A stretch of DNA of 64,000 nt from positions 10,732,001 through 10,796,000 of the forward strand of contig NC_064214.1 in NCBI RefSeq assembly GCF_023101765.2, given 5' to 3'. This stretch comes from Spodoptera frugiperda (taxonomy: Eukaryota > Arthropoda > Insecta > Lepidoptera > Noctuidae). Below, one piece after another: positions 23,373 to 33,939 of the stretch (position 1 is its first letter; each line of letters opens with the position of its first letter). The position numbers and the translations under genes were made by a program. The notes under the pieces were generated by a model that made no database searches, was not told the origin of the DNA, and was given only the letters and a program-made list of their open reading frames with translations.

Positions 23373-24186
23373 ATCAAGACACAACCTGTATCTTGGTGGC
23401 CTAACAATTAAATGCTTAGACTAGGCAGTTTTCGCATCATGGTTGTGACTAGTTGTGACACATTGTATGTATCACATCATCTAAAACATTGTGAAGGTAC
23501 GATAGGCGGCCATATTTGCACGTGGTGACTTCTTAAGTTAGGTATCTAACTATCGGATGATTTTAGAACTGTTACTTTTTTAAATTTTTTGCGTAAGTGT
23601 ATAATTTTGCTATAACACATAAATAAAACTAGGTATACAAGAAACTATGTCACTACTATAAAATAATTTCAAATGAAGCTTAAAAAATACTACAATATTA
23701 TACCATAGTATTATATCTACTATACATTACCACCCACGTATACACGAAAAATTTACAAAAAATATCTATAACATCAATCTACATACATGAATAAACATTA
23801 CAACTTTCTTAAAACTAACTAAAGGTCACTGTCCAGAAAAAATATAAAATGGCATATTTAAAAAAAAAAACAGTGCAATATAGATAAATGTACCTGACAA
23901 CGTTCAACAGCTGTACTTACACATACACACAAGCTATACAAAACCAATTTATCTAGGCCTCGTTTTGTATGAACTTTCCACTGAATCAACGGTCAGCTTA
24001 TACTGGTTGTGCATAGCTCTATAAGTAGCCATGTGTGCCTAAATGTAAATAAACGCAAGGTGAATATAAAGATATAAAATTGTATCCAATTTGTATTATC
24101 TCGCCTTTACCCTGAAGGGGTAAGCACAGATGTATTTTTAGTTGGACATATAGTAAGTTGTCAATGCTAATTGTTCTGGTGTTTGA
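23373..24186. other. Low-copy stretch with an unpaired A/C-rich arm
   Basis: 23640-23870 is strongly A/C-rich, but the expected G/T partner to its right is weak (23950-24050). No element recognised. Confidence 0.4.
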
Positions 24187-24257
24187 ATGTCCATAGGAGG
24201 TGCTTACCACCAGGTAATCCGTTTGTTCGTTTACGGGCTTATACCATTAAAAAAAAC
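24187..24257 (-). mobile_element. Family B fragment
   Basis: ATGTCCATAGGAGGTGCTTA, CCACCAGGTAATCCG and GCTTATACCATTA with an A run: the 5' end of family B in reverse. Confidence 0.7.
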
Positions 24258-24259
24258 AA

Positions 24260-24600
24260 TTTAATTTACAGCTACTCTTACCCAGACAAACCTGAAATTC
24301 CTTTCTGAAATAGTAAGTCAAGTAAATAGCAAAAAGTAAATACGCACCCACGAACGGAGGGACTAAATTAGTTCCAAGCCAAATACTTTAAAGAGAGGTC
24401 TCATAACTTTCATATTCCGTCGCTGAATAAAAGCGAAGGGGTCATAAGTACCATTGCTGTATAATTCATTACGAAAGGGTTTTGTATATTAGGTATATTT
24501 TGAAATGTGTATAATAAAGTCATGTTCATATTTTTGATGGAGTCGCGCGTAATTTTAAGATTTTTTTGGAAGTTGTTAGGAGAAGCTTATGTTGAGCCAG
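24260..24600. other. Skew-switch unit 23
   Basis: A/C-rich 24270-24380, centre 24340-24470, G/T-rich 24475-24600. Confidence 0.5.
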
Positions 24601-24889
24601 GATTTCAGAATTACTACTAGTGTAAAAATGTAGTTGGAAAATAACTATAGAAAGCATCTTAGAGGAAACTAACTTTTTCCTTTCCTTTCAGGTCGCAACG
24701 GAGCGAGTTTATTTAGATTTTATTTGTGAAGTTAGTGACAGTTTTTCTACTTTTCTAAAACCCCATTTTTCTAAAATGGGGAATGGAAGTTTTTTAGAAT
24801 TTGCCACATTTTTAATATAGAAAGCTAAATAATTTCTTAAAATGCATGTAAAGCCGCGGGCCGAAACCTAGTAGCTACCTACATCAACT

Positions 24890-25560
24890 CATTACAATTT
24901 CTAAGAAAAGAAACGAAACGTCCAAAAACATAAATACATCACAAAAACCTTTAAATAACAAAATTAAAATATCCTCATTCATTATTATCAACAGCCACGT
25001 CCACCATTTTTTAATCTTAACCCTTAACCCTAAAAACGCGACGTTACATTTTAATAAAATTCTTCAGCAAACATTAATGAAGTTGGGTACTAAACAAGCA
25101 GCGCTTTTGTGATGCTCGTCGCCATTATGATTTTAACCGAGATAATGCACGGGAAATGACGGCAAAAGAAATTTAATTCACGTAACGATGAAAGGGTTAT
25201 ATAGGGTCGGCTTTGATAAATAAAGCGGACCCCAAGGATATTGCTCGCCCCTTTTTTGCTCTACATATTGATATTAATGCTTGTGAATTTTGACAAAATT
25301 GCACGTAAGCCTTTGTGGTACGGGTATGGCGTTTTTTTTTTTATGAGTTGTAAAGCCCGTTGTCCCGTTTCACGTAAATGAAATATTATGGTTGTCTTTT
25401 TGGGCGCCATTTTGCAAGGTTCCATGTTTAAATTGTGTTACACTGTGTGCTCGTGTACTTTTTCATATAAAAATGTTGTGCGTTGTAAGTATTGTAAATG
25501 GGGACGATAAATTTTGATGTGTTGTGTAATTTTATTTATAGGAGCTGCTTGCTAGGCCGT
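24890..25560. other. Skew-switch unit 24, broad core
   Basis: 24901-25020 counts A57 C26 G6 T31 and 25381-25500 counts A28 C14 G26 T52. The core at 25030-25260 includes AAAAACGCGACGTTAC. GCCATTTT (25406-25413) lies in the right arm. Confidence 0.65.
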
Positions 25561-25650
25561 GTTGTATCTCGTAGCTTCTTTGATTATCTGTACGCGTAAA
25601 ATGATTTTTAAGTAAATTCTACAAAACCTCAGCTTTTACAAAAAAATACT

Positions 25651-25813
25651 CACTGCCACACTCAGAGGCATTTAATGATTACTTAAACTATTTCTTAGTA
25701 ACAATTTTGTTCCGAAAAGAGTTTTAGCAACTCTCTCTCTCTCTCTCTTTTCAGAATAAAGATTTTTCGGACTAGGTTAAAATAACAATTAAATGACTCT
25801 GAGTACGGCGGTA
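25651..25813. mobile_element. Short MITE-like element with terminal inverted repeats (family L)
   Basis: The left end CTGCCACACTCAGAGGCATT matches the reverse complement of the right end (CCGCCGTACTCAGAGTCATT on the other strand). The element is about 163 bp with no ORF. Related copies lie at 40651-40736 and 56557-56576. A (CT)n tract has grown inside it. Confidence 0.8.
25731..25748 (+). repeat. (CT)n microsatellite
   Basis: Nine CT repeats inside the MITE-like element. Confidence 0.95.
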
Positions 25814-25829
25814 TACGTCATAAAATATT

Positions 25830-26330
25830 TCAACACTTTTCCAAAATTCTAGTTAATCTATTTTTTATTAAGCTTACTATAACAAAAATAAAGAACCTAT
25901 AGATAACAAAAAGCGTATTAATAATCGTTACAGAATTCAAACCACATTCCACATTCCAAAAACAAAACCAAAAAACGAACGAACAGAACACAAAACACAA
26001 TTAACCCTAAAATTGCAACGTATCAATTTCTTTACCTCCCCCAAATTACGGGACTACGGGACTCGTGCTTTTAGTCCTCAGTCGTGTAATCCCAAAAGTA
26101 TACGAACTCCGAACATGTCCGTATCAGATACTTCATTAATATTTTGCCATCATCCCGGTAATTAAGCGGCCAACGTCGCCGTTGTAAGGGTTATGTGAAT
26201 TTTCGAACGTTATTATTCAATATTCATCTGGGTGAATCTTTGTCAGTTACGGAGGGGCACTATTGTAAAGGGTTGTGGTCTTTAGATGGTTTTAATATAT
26301 AATTGATATGTGGGTTGATATTCGATCACT
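25830..26330. other. Skew-switch unit 25
   Basis: A/C-rich 25880-26020 (CCAAAAACAAAACC), core 26030-26220 with GCGGCCAACGTCGCCG, G/T-rich 26220-26330. Confidence 0.6.
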
Positions 26331-26336
26331 ACCTAC

Positions 26337-26524
26337 ATAGTATAAAACAAAGTCGCTTTCTCTGTCCCTATGTCCCTTTGTATGATTAAATCTTTAAAAC
26401 TACGTAATGGATTTTGATGCGGTTTTTTAATAGATAGAGTGATTCAAGAGGAAGGTTTATATGTATAATACATGCATATTATATCACCATTGCACCCATG
26501 CGAAGCTGGGGCAGGTCGCTAGTT
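26337..26524 (+). mobile_element. Dispersed repeat (family G)
   Basis: Recognisable by TGGATTTTGATGCGG near the middle and by the end GCACCCATGCGAAGCTGGGG followed by GGTCGCTAGTTATT. This is a very common arthropod/lepidopteran interspersed repeat. Single copy in this window. Confidence 0.65.
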
Positions 26525-26559
26525 ATTACGTAAACGGAAAATTGCTACACGTAGCACTA

Positions 26560-26775
26560 ATAATGATCATTCAAGGCTTTCTCGTTTTGAATGTTTCAGA
26601 TCTCCCTCATTTATTTCTTAAAATTGAAATACAAATGTTAATAAGTCTGTGTTTCCTGATGGGTATAACCTGGGTGTCTTCAAGGCCCGAATGAATAGCT
26701 TGCTTGTAGACAGACATGCTCCATCGTAGGCCACATTATCACTTACCACCAGACGATGCGCAGCCAAACGTCGAC
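26560..26775 (+). mobile_element. LINE 3' end, degenerate
   Basis: The frame read from GGGTATAACCTGGGTGTC gives GYNLGVFKAR followed by an N-rich basic stretch. I remember this as the C-terminal end of lepidopteran non-LTR retrotransposon reverse-transcriptase ORFs. It then runs to CACTTACCACCAG, AAACGTCGACCCATC and an A-rich end. Stops and frame changes upstream show it is dead. The 77-codon frame at 26461-26694 is read out of phase with it. Confidence 0.5.
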
Positions 26776-27240
26776 CCATCAAATATAAAAAATAAAACCT
26801 AAATTGTGCTACGGATCACAAAACCAATAAGGAAGCATAATATAAGTTCTAGAAATCTGTCTGTCTGTCATAATCTGACCCAAAAATATTAAGAAACAAA
26901 TTATCCAAGAGCTTCCAAACACTAGGACAATTACACAAAATACATGACATATGTAGGCCATACGTGTTATTATGGCTTGCTCATCAACGCGTAACATAGG
27001 TAATTTCTATACAGAGGCTCGTGATTAGAAAGTACGCGAAACGTTACAGATTTGAATAATTAAAAATGTTTGCTGCACGACTTTGATCTCTAACGTCCGA
27101 AGTATGATTTCGTCGCATGAATACGCACGTCTTAGTTTCGGAAGACGCTGGCAATGCAACTATTGTAAGGTCAGCAAATAAAATAATAATTGGATAATTA
27201 ATTATTATTATAAACTATGTTTTTATTTTAAAAATGCATG
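26776..27240. other. Low-copy non-coding stretch
   Basis: Only a 62-codon reverse frame (26809-26997). No element recognised. Confidence 0.4.
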
Positions 27241-27452
27241 CCTCACAGAAAATCGCCGTAAAACAACGCTTGCACTGTGTGAGTGAGGTTACCGGAGGCC
27301 CAATTTCCCTCCCAATCTTCCCAATCCCCATTTCCCAATAACCCTTGAATTCCTATCCCCTAAAAGGCCGGCAACTTATTTGTAACGCCTCTGGTGTGTC
27401 AGGTGTCCATGGGCGACAGAGCTTGCTCACCGTCAGCCAAAAACGGGCTTAA
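27241..27452 (-). mobile_element. Family B copy, 5' and 3' parts partly lost
   Basis: Reverse: AAACAACGCTTGCACTGTGT, GAGGTTACCGGAGGCCC, AAAAGGCCGGCAACTTATT, GTAACGCCTCTGGTGTG and GTGTCCATGGGCGACAG, ending in a degraded GGGCTTAATTTTA. Confidence 0.8.
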
Positions 27453-27782
27453 TTTTATCTCTATTATTGCAATGTTTTTTCATCTCATAATCCATTTTTG
27501 AGATTTTTGTAATAAGTTGAAAATTATGATTGGTACCTATCGTCAGTCTATGTTATATTACAAGTAGGTAGGTTATACTAAGGATCCCGTACAATGTTTT
27601 ATATCATGCTCTAGCCAGGAATATAAAAGAAGACGTTTTATTAAACCTGGATATTTTTTACCTAACCGGGACCTTTTATAACATTATTATAGGTAATGAG
27701 ATGAAAAGAAAAGATACGCGGAAAAGATATTACTTGAATAAACATTTTGAAGATATCTTATATTGTATAATAATGTTATTAC

Positions 27783-27970
27783 ACTAATATTATAAATGTG
27801 AAAGTTTGTTTGTTTAGATGTTTGAATATTTAAATGTTTGTCCATCAATCACGCTGAAACTACTGAACGGATTTTGATGAAATTTTGTATACAGATAGGG
27901 TATGAGCTGACGTAGATGATAGGATAGGACTTTTTATCCCACGGGAAATGAAGCAGTTGGCAGAAGCTAG
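27783..27970 (+). mobile_element. Dispersed repeat (family F), most complete copy
   Basis: ACTAATATTATAAATGTGAA, GTTTGTTTGTTTAGATG, CAATCACGCTGAAACTAC, CGGATTTTGATGAAATTTTG and GCAGAAGCTAGTTATAA. It matches a ubiquitous lepidopteran repeat. Reverse relatives lie at 44821 and 52389. Confidence 0.75.
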
Positions 27971-28924
27971 TTATAAATATCATATTGCACTTCTTACTCG
28001 CTTTAAATATTTATTTTGAGCAGTGGCACGGAAAGTCTTTAACAGTTGACGTAATTTTTTGATTTTAGTTAATGTATTTCATCAGTAAATACAATGACTG
28101 AATGAATTAGACTAGCATACCATTAAGCTATAGTAGCGCAACTCTTAAAGGCAAATCTGAAAAATGAATTATTACAACCGCCATCAAAGTAATCTAGAGA
28201 TTAACATTAAAACATTTTTACAAATTGCTACTGGATTTACTCAATTTCCCATAGTCTTAAACATTGAAATCAAAACTTTCATTTCTCATCATACTTAAAA
28301 ACATTAAATAAAAACCAAACGACAAGAACCCACCACTTTAATAGTCATCTTCCTCTAAAAGACACGACTCTAATGCATATTACAAATAATTACACCTACT
28401 TAAAAATTAAATGTCTTTAAATAAAATTAATCAATAATTTCAGTTTGATGAGCTGACCGTACCAGTAGTTAGGGAAAGATGTATAGTAGTATCGTAATAG
28501 TTCACTATCAAATTCACACGATCCACACTGAACATCTGTCACGATCTACGGTATACGCAACTTGTCTGTGAGGCTATTAAAATAGCGGAGTTAAAAGTTT
28601 TATGTTTACGTATTGACATAGTGCAGAAAAGTAGGGACTATGTTATGCTTGCGAGTTGATAAACTTACTTAAATGCTCGTATTTCTAGCAAACATTAGGT
28701 TTTAATCAAATTCTTCTATACTAACCGCGCGCGTCTTGCAGGGTTACCGGGGCCGCGGCTCAAAACAATTGCGTCTAACAATCTAACGTTTTACTTGCCC
28801 CGCTTTTGATAAGTAATATTCCCCTTAAAAAAAATTATTCATACCAAAGCCTTGGTTGAAAGAACACTTGCCAACTTGACTATTTTGCTTATTTTAACCC
28901 TGGAATGATCCGTCATCGGCAGCC
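27971..28924. other. Low-copy stretch, one weak skew switch
   Basis: A/C-rich 28180-28430 is followed by a G-richer right side at 28440-28500. At 28738-28768 GGGTTACCGGGG resembles the middle of family A but is too short to assign. Confidence 0.4.
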
Positions 28925-29042
28925 TCCAAACCTTCAAGAAAAAGGCGTATTCTATTAAAAGGCCGGCAACGCACCCGTGTCTCCTCTGGCGGCGCCGATC
29001 GCTTACCATCAGATACGGTTGCCGTTTGCCACGTATCCATAA
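28925..29042 (-). mobile_element. Family B2 fragment
   Basis: CAAACCTTCAAGAAAAAGGC, AAAAGGCCGGCAACGCACCC and GATCGCTTACCATCAG in reverse, ending near CGTATCCATAAAAAC. Confidence 0.65.
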
Positions 29043-29049
29043 AAACTGT

Positions 29050-29480
29050 TACCAAATAACCTCACTTTATTCTCTTGTATTCCACTAGTTAGATTTTCTT
29101 TGTCAGCGAATTTAGTAGCCCCACATTACCTATCACATCTAACCCGCGCCACTTGTCCGGCGTGCTCATTATTTTTTCTACATAATCTTGAGTTACTTAT
29201 ACATTTCACTGATTGACCGTACTTTCGTTTCTAAGATTGATTATTAAAAATTTTGTTCGTCGTTAATTACATGTTCGAGTTAATTGAGTAATTTATGAGG
29301 AGATGCGTTTGAGGTCTTTGACTGTTTTATTGGAAAAGCATCTTTAAGTTGGATGTGACAGATTTTCTTTTGGTGTAACTTTGATGGGTGCTGAACAAAA
29401 AACATTTTCTATTTTGTCTTTTTCTAGCTAGAAAAAAAGCTGTTTTGGCTGGGTCACATTGAGTCTAAATCATATACTGA
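29050..29480. other. Skew-switch unit 26
   Basis: C/T/A-rich 29050-29170 with the core CCCGCGCCACTTGTCCGGCG, then G/T-rich 29230-29400. The A excess on the left is weaker than in most units. Confidence 0.4.
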
Positions 29481-29800
29481 CTTGATAAGGAAGATGTTTT
29501 TTTCCCTCATATATCGTAGATATTTTTAGTTGAAAAAATAAGTTATTCAAAACTTAGGTATTTATGACACATAGTTGCTCAATACTTTTGGTAATACATT
29601 AAGATTTCAGAAAAACTTTACTTATTGAATTGTTATTTCACCAAAATTTAAACGACTTTATAGTTTTTGATGGATAGATACTTGTTTCAAAGTTTAATTT
29701 ATCATTCATGATTGAATACTTCAAACATCGAAGGTAACGATCTGAAATCTAAGTTATCATTTTAAACAATTTGATTTGTTGAAAAAATATCTGATTAAGA

Positions 29801-30062
29801 TAGGTATTCGCTTGAGATACGACTTTTAAATAGTTATACAGTGTATTCACTATATTAGACACCCACTTCTACTTGATTTACACCAGTCAGTCAGGTCTAA
29901 AAACTTTAGCGGAGACGCAGCCTTTATTAAAGTAGGTATTCGCTTGTGACATGACTTAAATACTTATTATACTTACAGTTTATTTCTTACACTAGATACT
30001 AACTTCTACTTGATTACGACCAATCAGTCAGTTCTAAAGTCTTTACGCTCTCCGCTGCCTCT
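29801..30062 (+). repeat. Tandem duplication, two units of about 132 bp
   Basis: Unit 1 (29801-29932) and unit 2 (29933-30062) both begin TAGGTATTCGCTTG and share ACTTCTACTTGATT and CAGTCAG. They differ by many substitutions and small indels, so the duplication is old. No third unit is seen. Confidence 0.8.
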
Positions 30063-30119
30063 GAGATTCAGAAATGCTCAACAGAAACGAAACCGAAGAA
30101 GAGAATTCCTATAGGTACT

Positions 30120-30580
30120 AAAGGTATCGTACCCTACCATTTCAGAAAACACCAAACATGATTTAAAGTACACATGATCGCCGACCAACACCAAGTTTGC
30201 ATAAACCGACATGCACAGACCAAAACCAGAGCGAAATTATTATATTTCATTTCGACACCATCTTAGTACAAACCTGAAGGTAATTTTGAACTACTAGTAA
30301 CACTTTTGGTAAACGTACGCGCAATCTACAGCCCTTACAAGCGTTGTAATGATGAACAATTGCGCCAGAGAGCATTTGAGAGCACAATCACGATCGCGCC
30401 GCCCTCACTCCTTCTACATATCTCGATATAAGATCTAGGTGCAAGGAGGAGGAGGATAGCGGGTAATTGTAGTGATAAATTAAAGGTTAATAAAATAGGA
30501 TGTTCCCTTTGTATCGCTGATAAGAGCTTGAGATAAGGTTGTGTCAGAGAAACGACTTAGCAGTCTAGACAGGGAAAGAA
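30120..30580. other. Skew-switch unit 27
   Basis: A/C-rich 30130-30240, core 30290-30430 (CACGATCGCGCCGCCCTCAC), then a G-rich right arm 30435-30580 (GCAAGGAGGAGGAGGATAGC). Confidence 0.5.
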
Positions 30581-30659
30581 TATGTGAAGATAATTGTTTA
30601 ACTGATATAAAAAAACTAAACCGTATCTTGGGTATTACTTAAAATCAGTTATCAGAGTA

Positions 30660-30836
30660 GATTCTGATCATTAAGAGTAAAAATAAGATATTAAAAACAA
30701 AAAGGTTATTAAGGGTAAAAGAAAACTAGTACAAAAACAGACAATATCACTGACGGTAAAAGTGAAGGGTAAGAGTGAACTGAAAATATAACCAAAGGGT
30801 AAAAGGTAATGCTGCGGGCTGTGATTGTGATGTGAT
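30660..30836 (+). repeat. Degenerate AAGGGTAAAAG repeats
   Basis: Variants of (A)GGGTAAAAG recur near 30667, 30711, 30753, 30766 and 30796 in a purine-rich tract, leading into a 28-nt word that is repeated exactly 397 bp downstream. Confidence 0.55.
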
Positions 30837-30871
30837 GAGTGAGGATGAGCTGCGGACAATGTAACAGATCA

Positions 30872-31002
30872 CCAGGTTCTCCTCAGGCTCAAAGCAGGAG
30901 AAGGAATTGGAGTGGTTTTTAGTCAGTAAGAGCTTTGACACTCCCTTTCGCTTCACCCAAAGCGAGAGGAGTCATTGGATGAAATGATCCCCCTCACAAA
31001 AA
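30872..31002 (+). mobile_element. Family A SINE-like copy
   Basis: Starts in the GGCTC region (CAGGCTCAAAGCAGGAGAAG), then GGTTTTTAGTCAGTAAGAGC, CCCTTTCGCTTCACCC, AGGAGTCATTGGATGA and CCCCC, with only an A4-5 remnant tail. It lies between two exact 28-nt repeats. Confidence 0.85.
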
Positions 31003-31029
31003 GGAGCTAAAGGTATGGTTCTAGTGAAA

Positions 31030-31430
31030 TCTTCTAAGTTTATAACTTAAACCAGTACCAACCACGCACAGTACACCTAATATCATCATTAACGACTGTA
31101 CCAAATACCTCGTGATTAATGATCTCTTTATTGTCTTCGCAGACACGATTATACCACGATTTCTTAATTCTGTAATTAGATGGGGCAAGATTTAGATGAG
31201 TGAGTGATGCTGCGGGCTGTGATTGTGATGTGATTTGTGAATCCTTGTAAGATGTGTGTGATTGTTAAGTATTGGTTCGTTGGGCAATAAAAACTACGTG
31301 AGGTTTTAACTGTGTGGTTCTGTGTTGTGCATTTATGCTTTCTGAAATTATCGAGTGTAATTGGAGTTCTTTGATTGGTGCTTTAGAAATTACGGTTTGT
31401 TTATTCGTTGTGGTGTTGAAGTAAACTCAC
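31030..31430. other. Skew-switch unit 28
   Basis: A/C-rich 31040-31165 (ACCAGTACCAACCACGCACA) and G/T-rich 31190-31430. The 28-nt repeat at 31206-31233 lies in the right arm. Confidence 0.5.
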
Positions 31431-32186
31431 GCTCAATGCAAATTGTATCATCGTGGTTTTTCTTTCACACCATTAGTTTTGCATTTCGAACTAAATTGTA
31501 GATTAATCTGTGTTTTCTATGGTGTATTTTGACATATTAATAAAAAAATCACTATCGGAAGATGAAGATAGTCGTCTATTGGTCTAACTAAAGATAGATT
31601 AGATAGAAGAAGAGAGAAGTTCTGAATTATATGATAGTTTCATGATTGAACCTTCTTGATCTTCAACAGCAGTCCTTTAGATTAGAACCCTAACAAGCAA
31701 TCAAAACTGTTTGACCGAAAAATCAATTAAAAGTTATCTCAGGGTCTTCAGAGATCAAATAACAGTAATCACAGTTTCAGAGCAGATGTCTACAAAACTT
31801 GCTTATTCATACATCTGTAGTTATATACAAACATACATACACACGTAGGGTGCTTACGTGGGCGTTTAGCCGAAGGGTAGGGTTGGCACCGTCAACGTAC
31901 CCACATCAAACTTTCAGCTGCTCGGACCCGCACATAAATCAGTTAAAGAGCAACGTGACAGCCCTGGACATTCGTGTGGAAAAGCGTTGTTTGAGAAAAA
32001 GTAGTGATGAAAATATTTTTTGGTATTTTCTTATCTTGAATAAAAAATTAAAGATGAATTCACGTACTAAAACGACGATCTTTGTAAAGTTTATAAGTCT
32101 ACTTCTGTTTTTCTGAGTTGAAATTGTTACTAAGTAATGTTACCTCTCTGTTTTTTTTGTTTTAAAACAGAGATAGGTCTACCAAG
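31431..32186. other. Low-copy non-coding stretch
   Basis: A 105-codon frame at 31799-32116 has no recognisable domain. No element recognised. Confidence 0.4.
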
Positions 32187-32240
32187 AGCAGTATTTGATT
32201 TTTCTAAGAATAAATGATCTTAGAAAAATCAAATACTGCT
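32187..32240. repeat. Perfect 23-bp hairpin, 8-nt loop
   Basis: AGCAGTATTTGATTTTTCTA (plus AGA) at 32187-32209 is perfectly complementary to 32218-32240, with loop ATAAATGA. Followed by an imperfect ATG/ATT trinucleotide run. Confidence 0.95.
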
Positions 32241-32269
32241 ATATGATGATGATTATGATGATCAAATGT

Positions 32270-32720
32270 AACAAACATTATTAGCACACTATAGCCCTCG
32301 TTACATTTTCCAGAATTATACGCAAGAGTCTTCAATTCAAAATTGTAATTCAATCAATCTACATTGACTATCAGTTAACCAAACACATTTTGTATCACCA
32401 TGTATTCCAATGACCGTTCAATACACCACTATAAGTTGTTAGTAGATAGCTACATACGTCACATGTGTGCCCCACTACTCCAGTAAGGGAGTGTTGAGAC
32501 AAAACAGTGACCTATTTGAAGGGACGCGCAGGGTATTAAATATCCCATGGGCTTAGTACGTTCCACTGGTTTTAGGGGAAACTTGTTAATAATAAATATA
32601 TTTTTGTTGCATGTCTTTATTTTTGTTGATTTTTTTTTTGGGCTAACACTTGGAATGTGTTGTAAAAACTGTGTTGATTGGAAAGTTAAGTTTAATTAGT
32701 AATCGTTGAAAACTTGAATA
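32270..32720. other. Skew-switch unit 29
   Basis: A/C-rich 32280-32440, centre 32440-32560 (GAAGGGACGCGCAGGG), T/G-rich 32565-32720. Confidence 0.55.
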
Positions 32721-33026
32721 GTATAGGTAGACGGAATGCAAGACAGAAAAATTAGTGTATAATTTCTTCAAGAAATTTTAAAACACTTTTGTTTTATTCA
32801 TAATTTTTAATACTCAGCCCCAATAGTTATTCTAGTTATAAATTAAAACATTAATTAACATTTTCTATGCTGCCCTATATGAGACACAATACAAAACTTA
32901 ATATTCTGGTCCCGGTATACTACGGGTTAAACCTTTACATATAGTTTCATTACTGAATCAAATCACTGAAATGTCTAAATTACTAAAATTGTTGTTACCC
33001 TTTCGCTATCGTTAAAGCTAACAAGA

Positions 33027-33078
33027 CATACATACATAACCTCATGTCTGACTCCTATGGAGGTAGGCAGAGTAACAT
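33027..33078 (+). mobile_element. Family C repeat
   Basis: CATACATACATAACCTCATG, ACTCCTATGGAGGTAGGCAG. It lies about 20 bp from a reverse family B fragment. Confidence 0.7.
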
Positions 33079-33097
33079 AACAGAACAAGCTTCTGAT

Positions 33098-33166
33098 TTG
33101 GATGTCCATGGGTAGCGACGATTGCTTATCATCAGGTTATCCGTCAGCTCGTTTACCGGCTTCTAG
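33098..33166 (-). mobile_element. Family B fragment
   Basis: GGATGTCCATGGGTAGCGAC, GATTGCTTATCATCAGG and GCTCGTTTACCGGCTT in reverse. Confidence 0.7.
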
Positions 33167-33299
33167 TCTAGGGTAATATGGGTTACATATTTCCTCGAAT
33201 GCTGGTCCTACTTATTTGTAGTCGAAAAATTACTGCCGTTGTGTGAAAGAATTACAAATGCAATTACTTCCATATTAGTAACCATGGCGATAGACGTTC

Positions 33300-33780
33300 C
33301 TCATTAAATCAAACCTACCTTTGTAAGTATTTAATATTCACACACTAAGCAACATCTTCTTGATCCTCACATTATTTAATAAACACCAAAATGATCTCAA
33401 ATCATCAAAAATCACAACAACAAACATTGAAGTACATACACTTAAGTTACAATTCACAAACACATTATTAAAAAAGTATGAAAATCTCAAGAGCTGCTTG
33501 CAATATTTAAGCTCAATACACACTACCACCTAAGGCAAGGAACACATCTGCCGTATCCGTCTCAAGATTATTATTAAACTCTTTAATAAAAGATCATAAT
33601 TCCAAGATGGCGGATTGGGTGCTCAAAGGGGTGGGAACAGTACGGGACATTGGTGGGACATTTTGTGAATGTGTAATGTTTAACCGATTTTATAGAAAGG
33701 GAGGTTACTTAACGTTTGTTTGGTCTCAAATATGATTGTAATAAAATACCCGCTTGAGTTATTAAAAAAATGCAGTGTCG
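33300..33780. other. Skew-switch unit 30
   Basis: 33361-33480 counts A58 C24 G7 T31 and 33661-33720 counts A16 C4 G14 T26. The core at 33540-33650 holds CCAAGATGGCGG, a GCCATCTT variant of the recurrent octamer. Confidence 0.65.
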
Positions 33781-33939
33781 TTAAAAATTGAGACAATACT
33801 TTTGGTAATTAAAATATCTGCAAGTCTATTTACTTTTATTTATTATGTATTATGTATGGTAGCCAGAGGCTACAGCTACTACAAAACAGAACTACTTAAT
33901 TATCTACTTGAAATAATTTCTATGGATCTGACTGAATGT

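Noticed and set aside
28738..28768. Further family A copy
   Set aside because: Only the GGGTTACCGGGG region matches. The required downstream blocks are absent.
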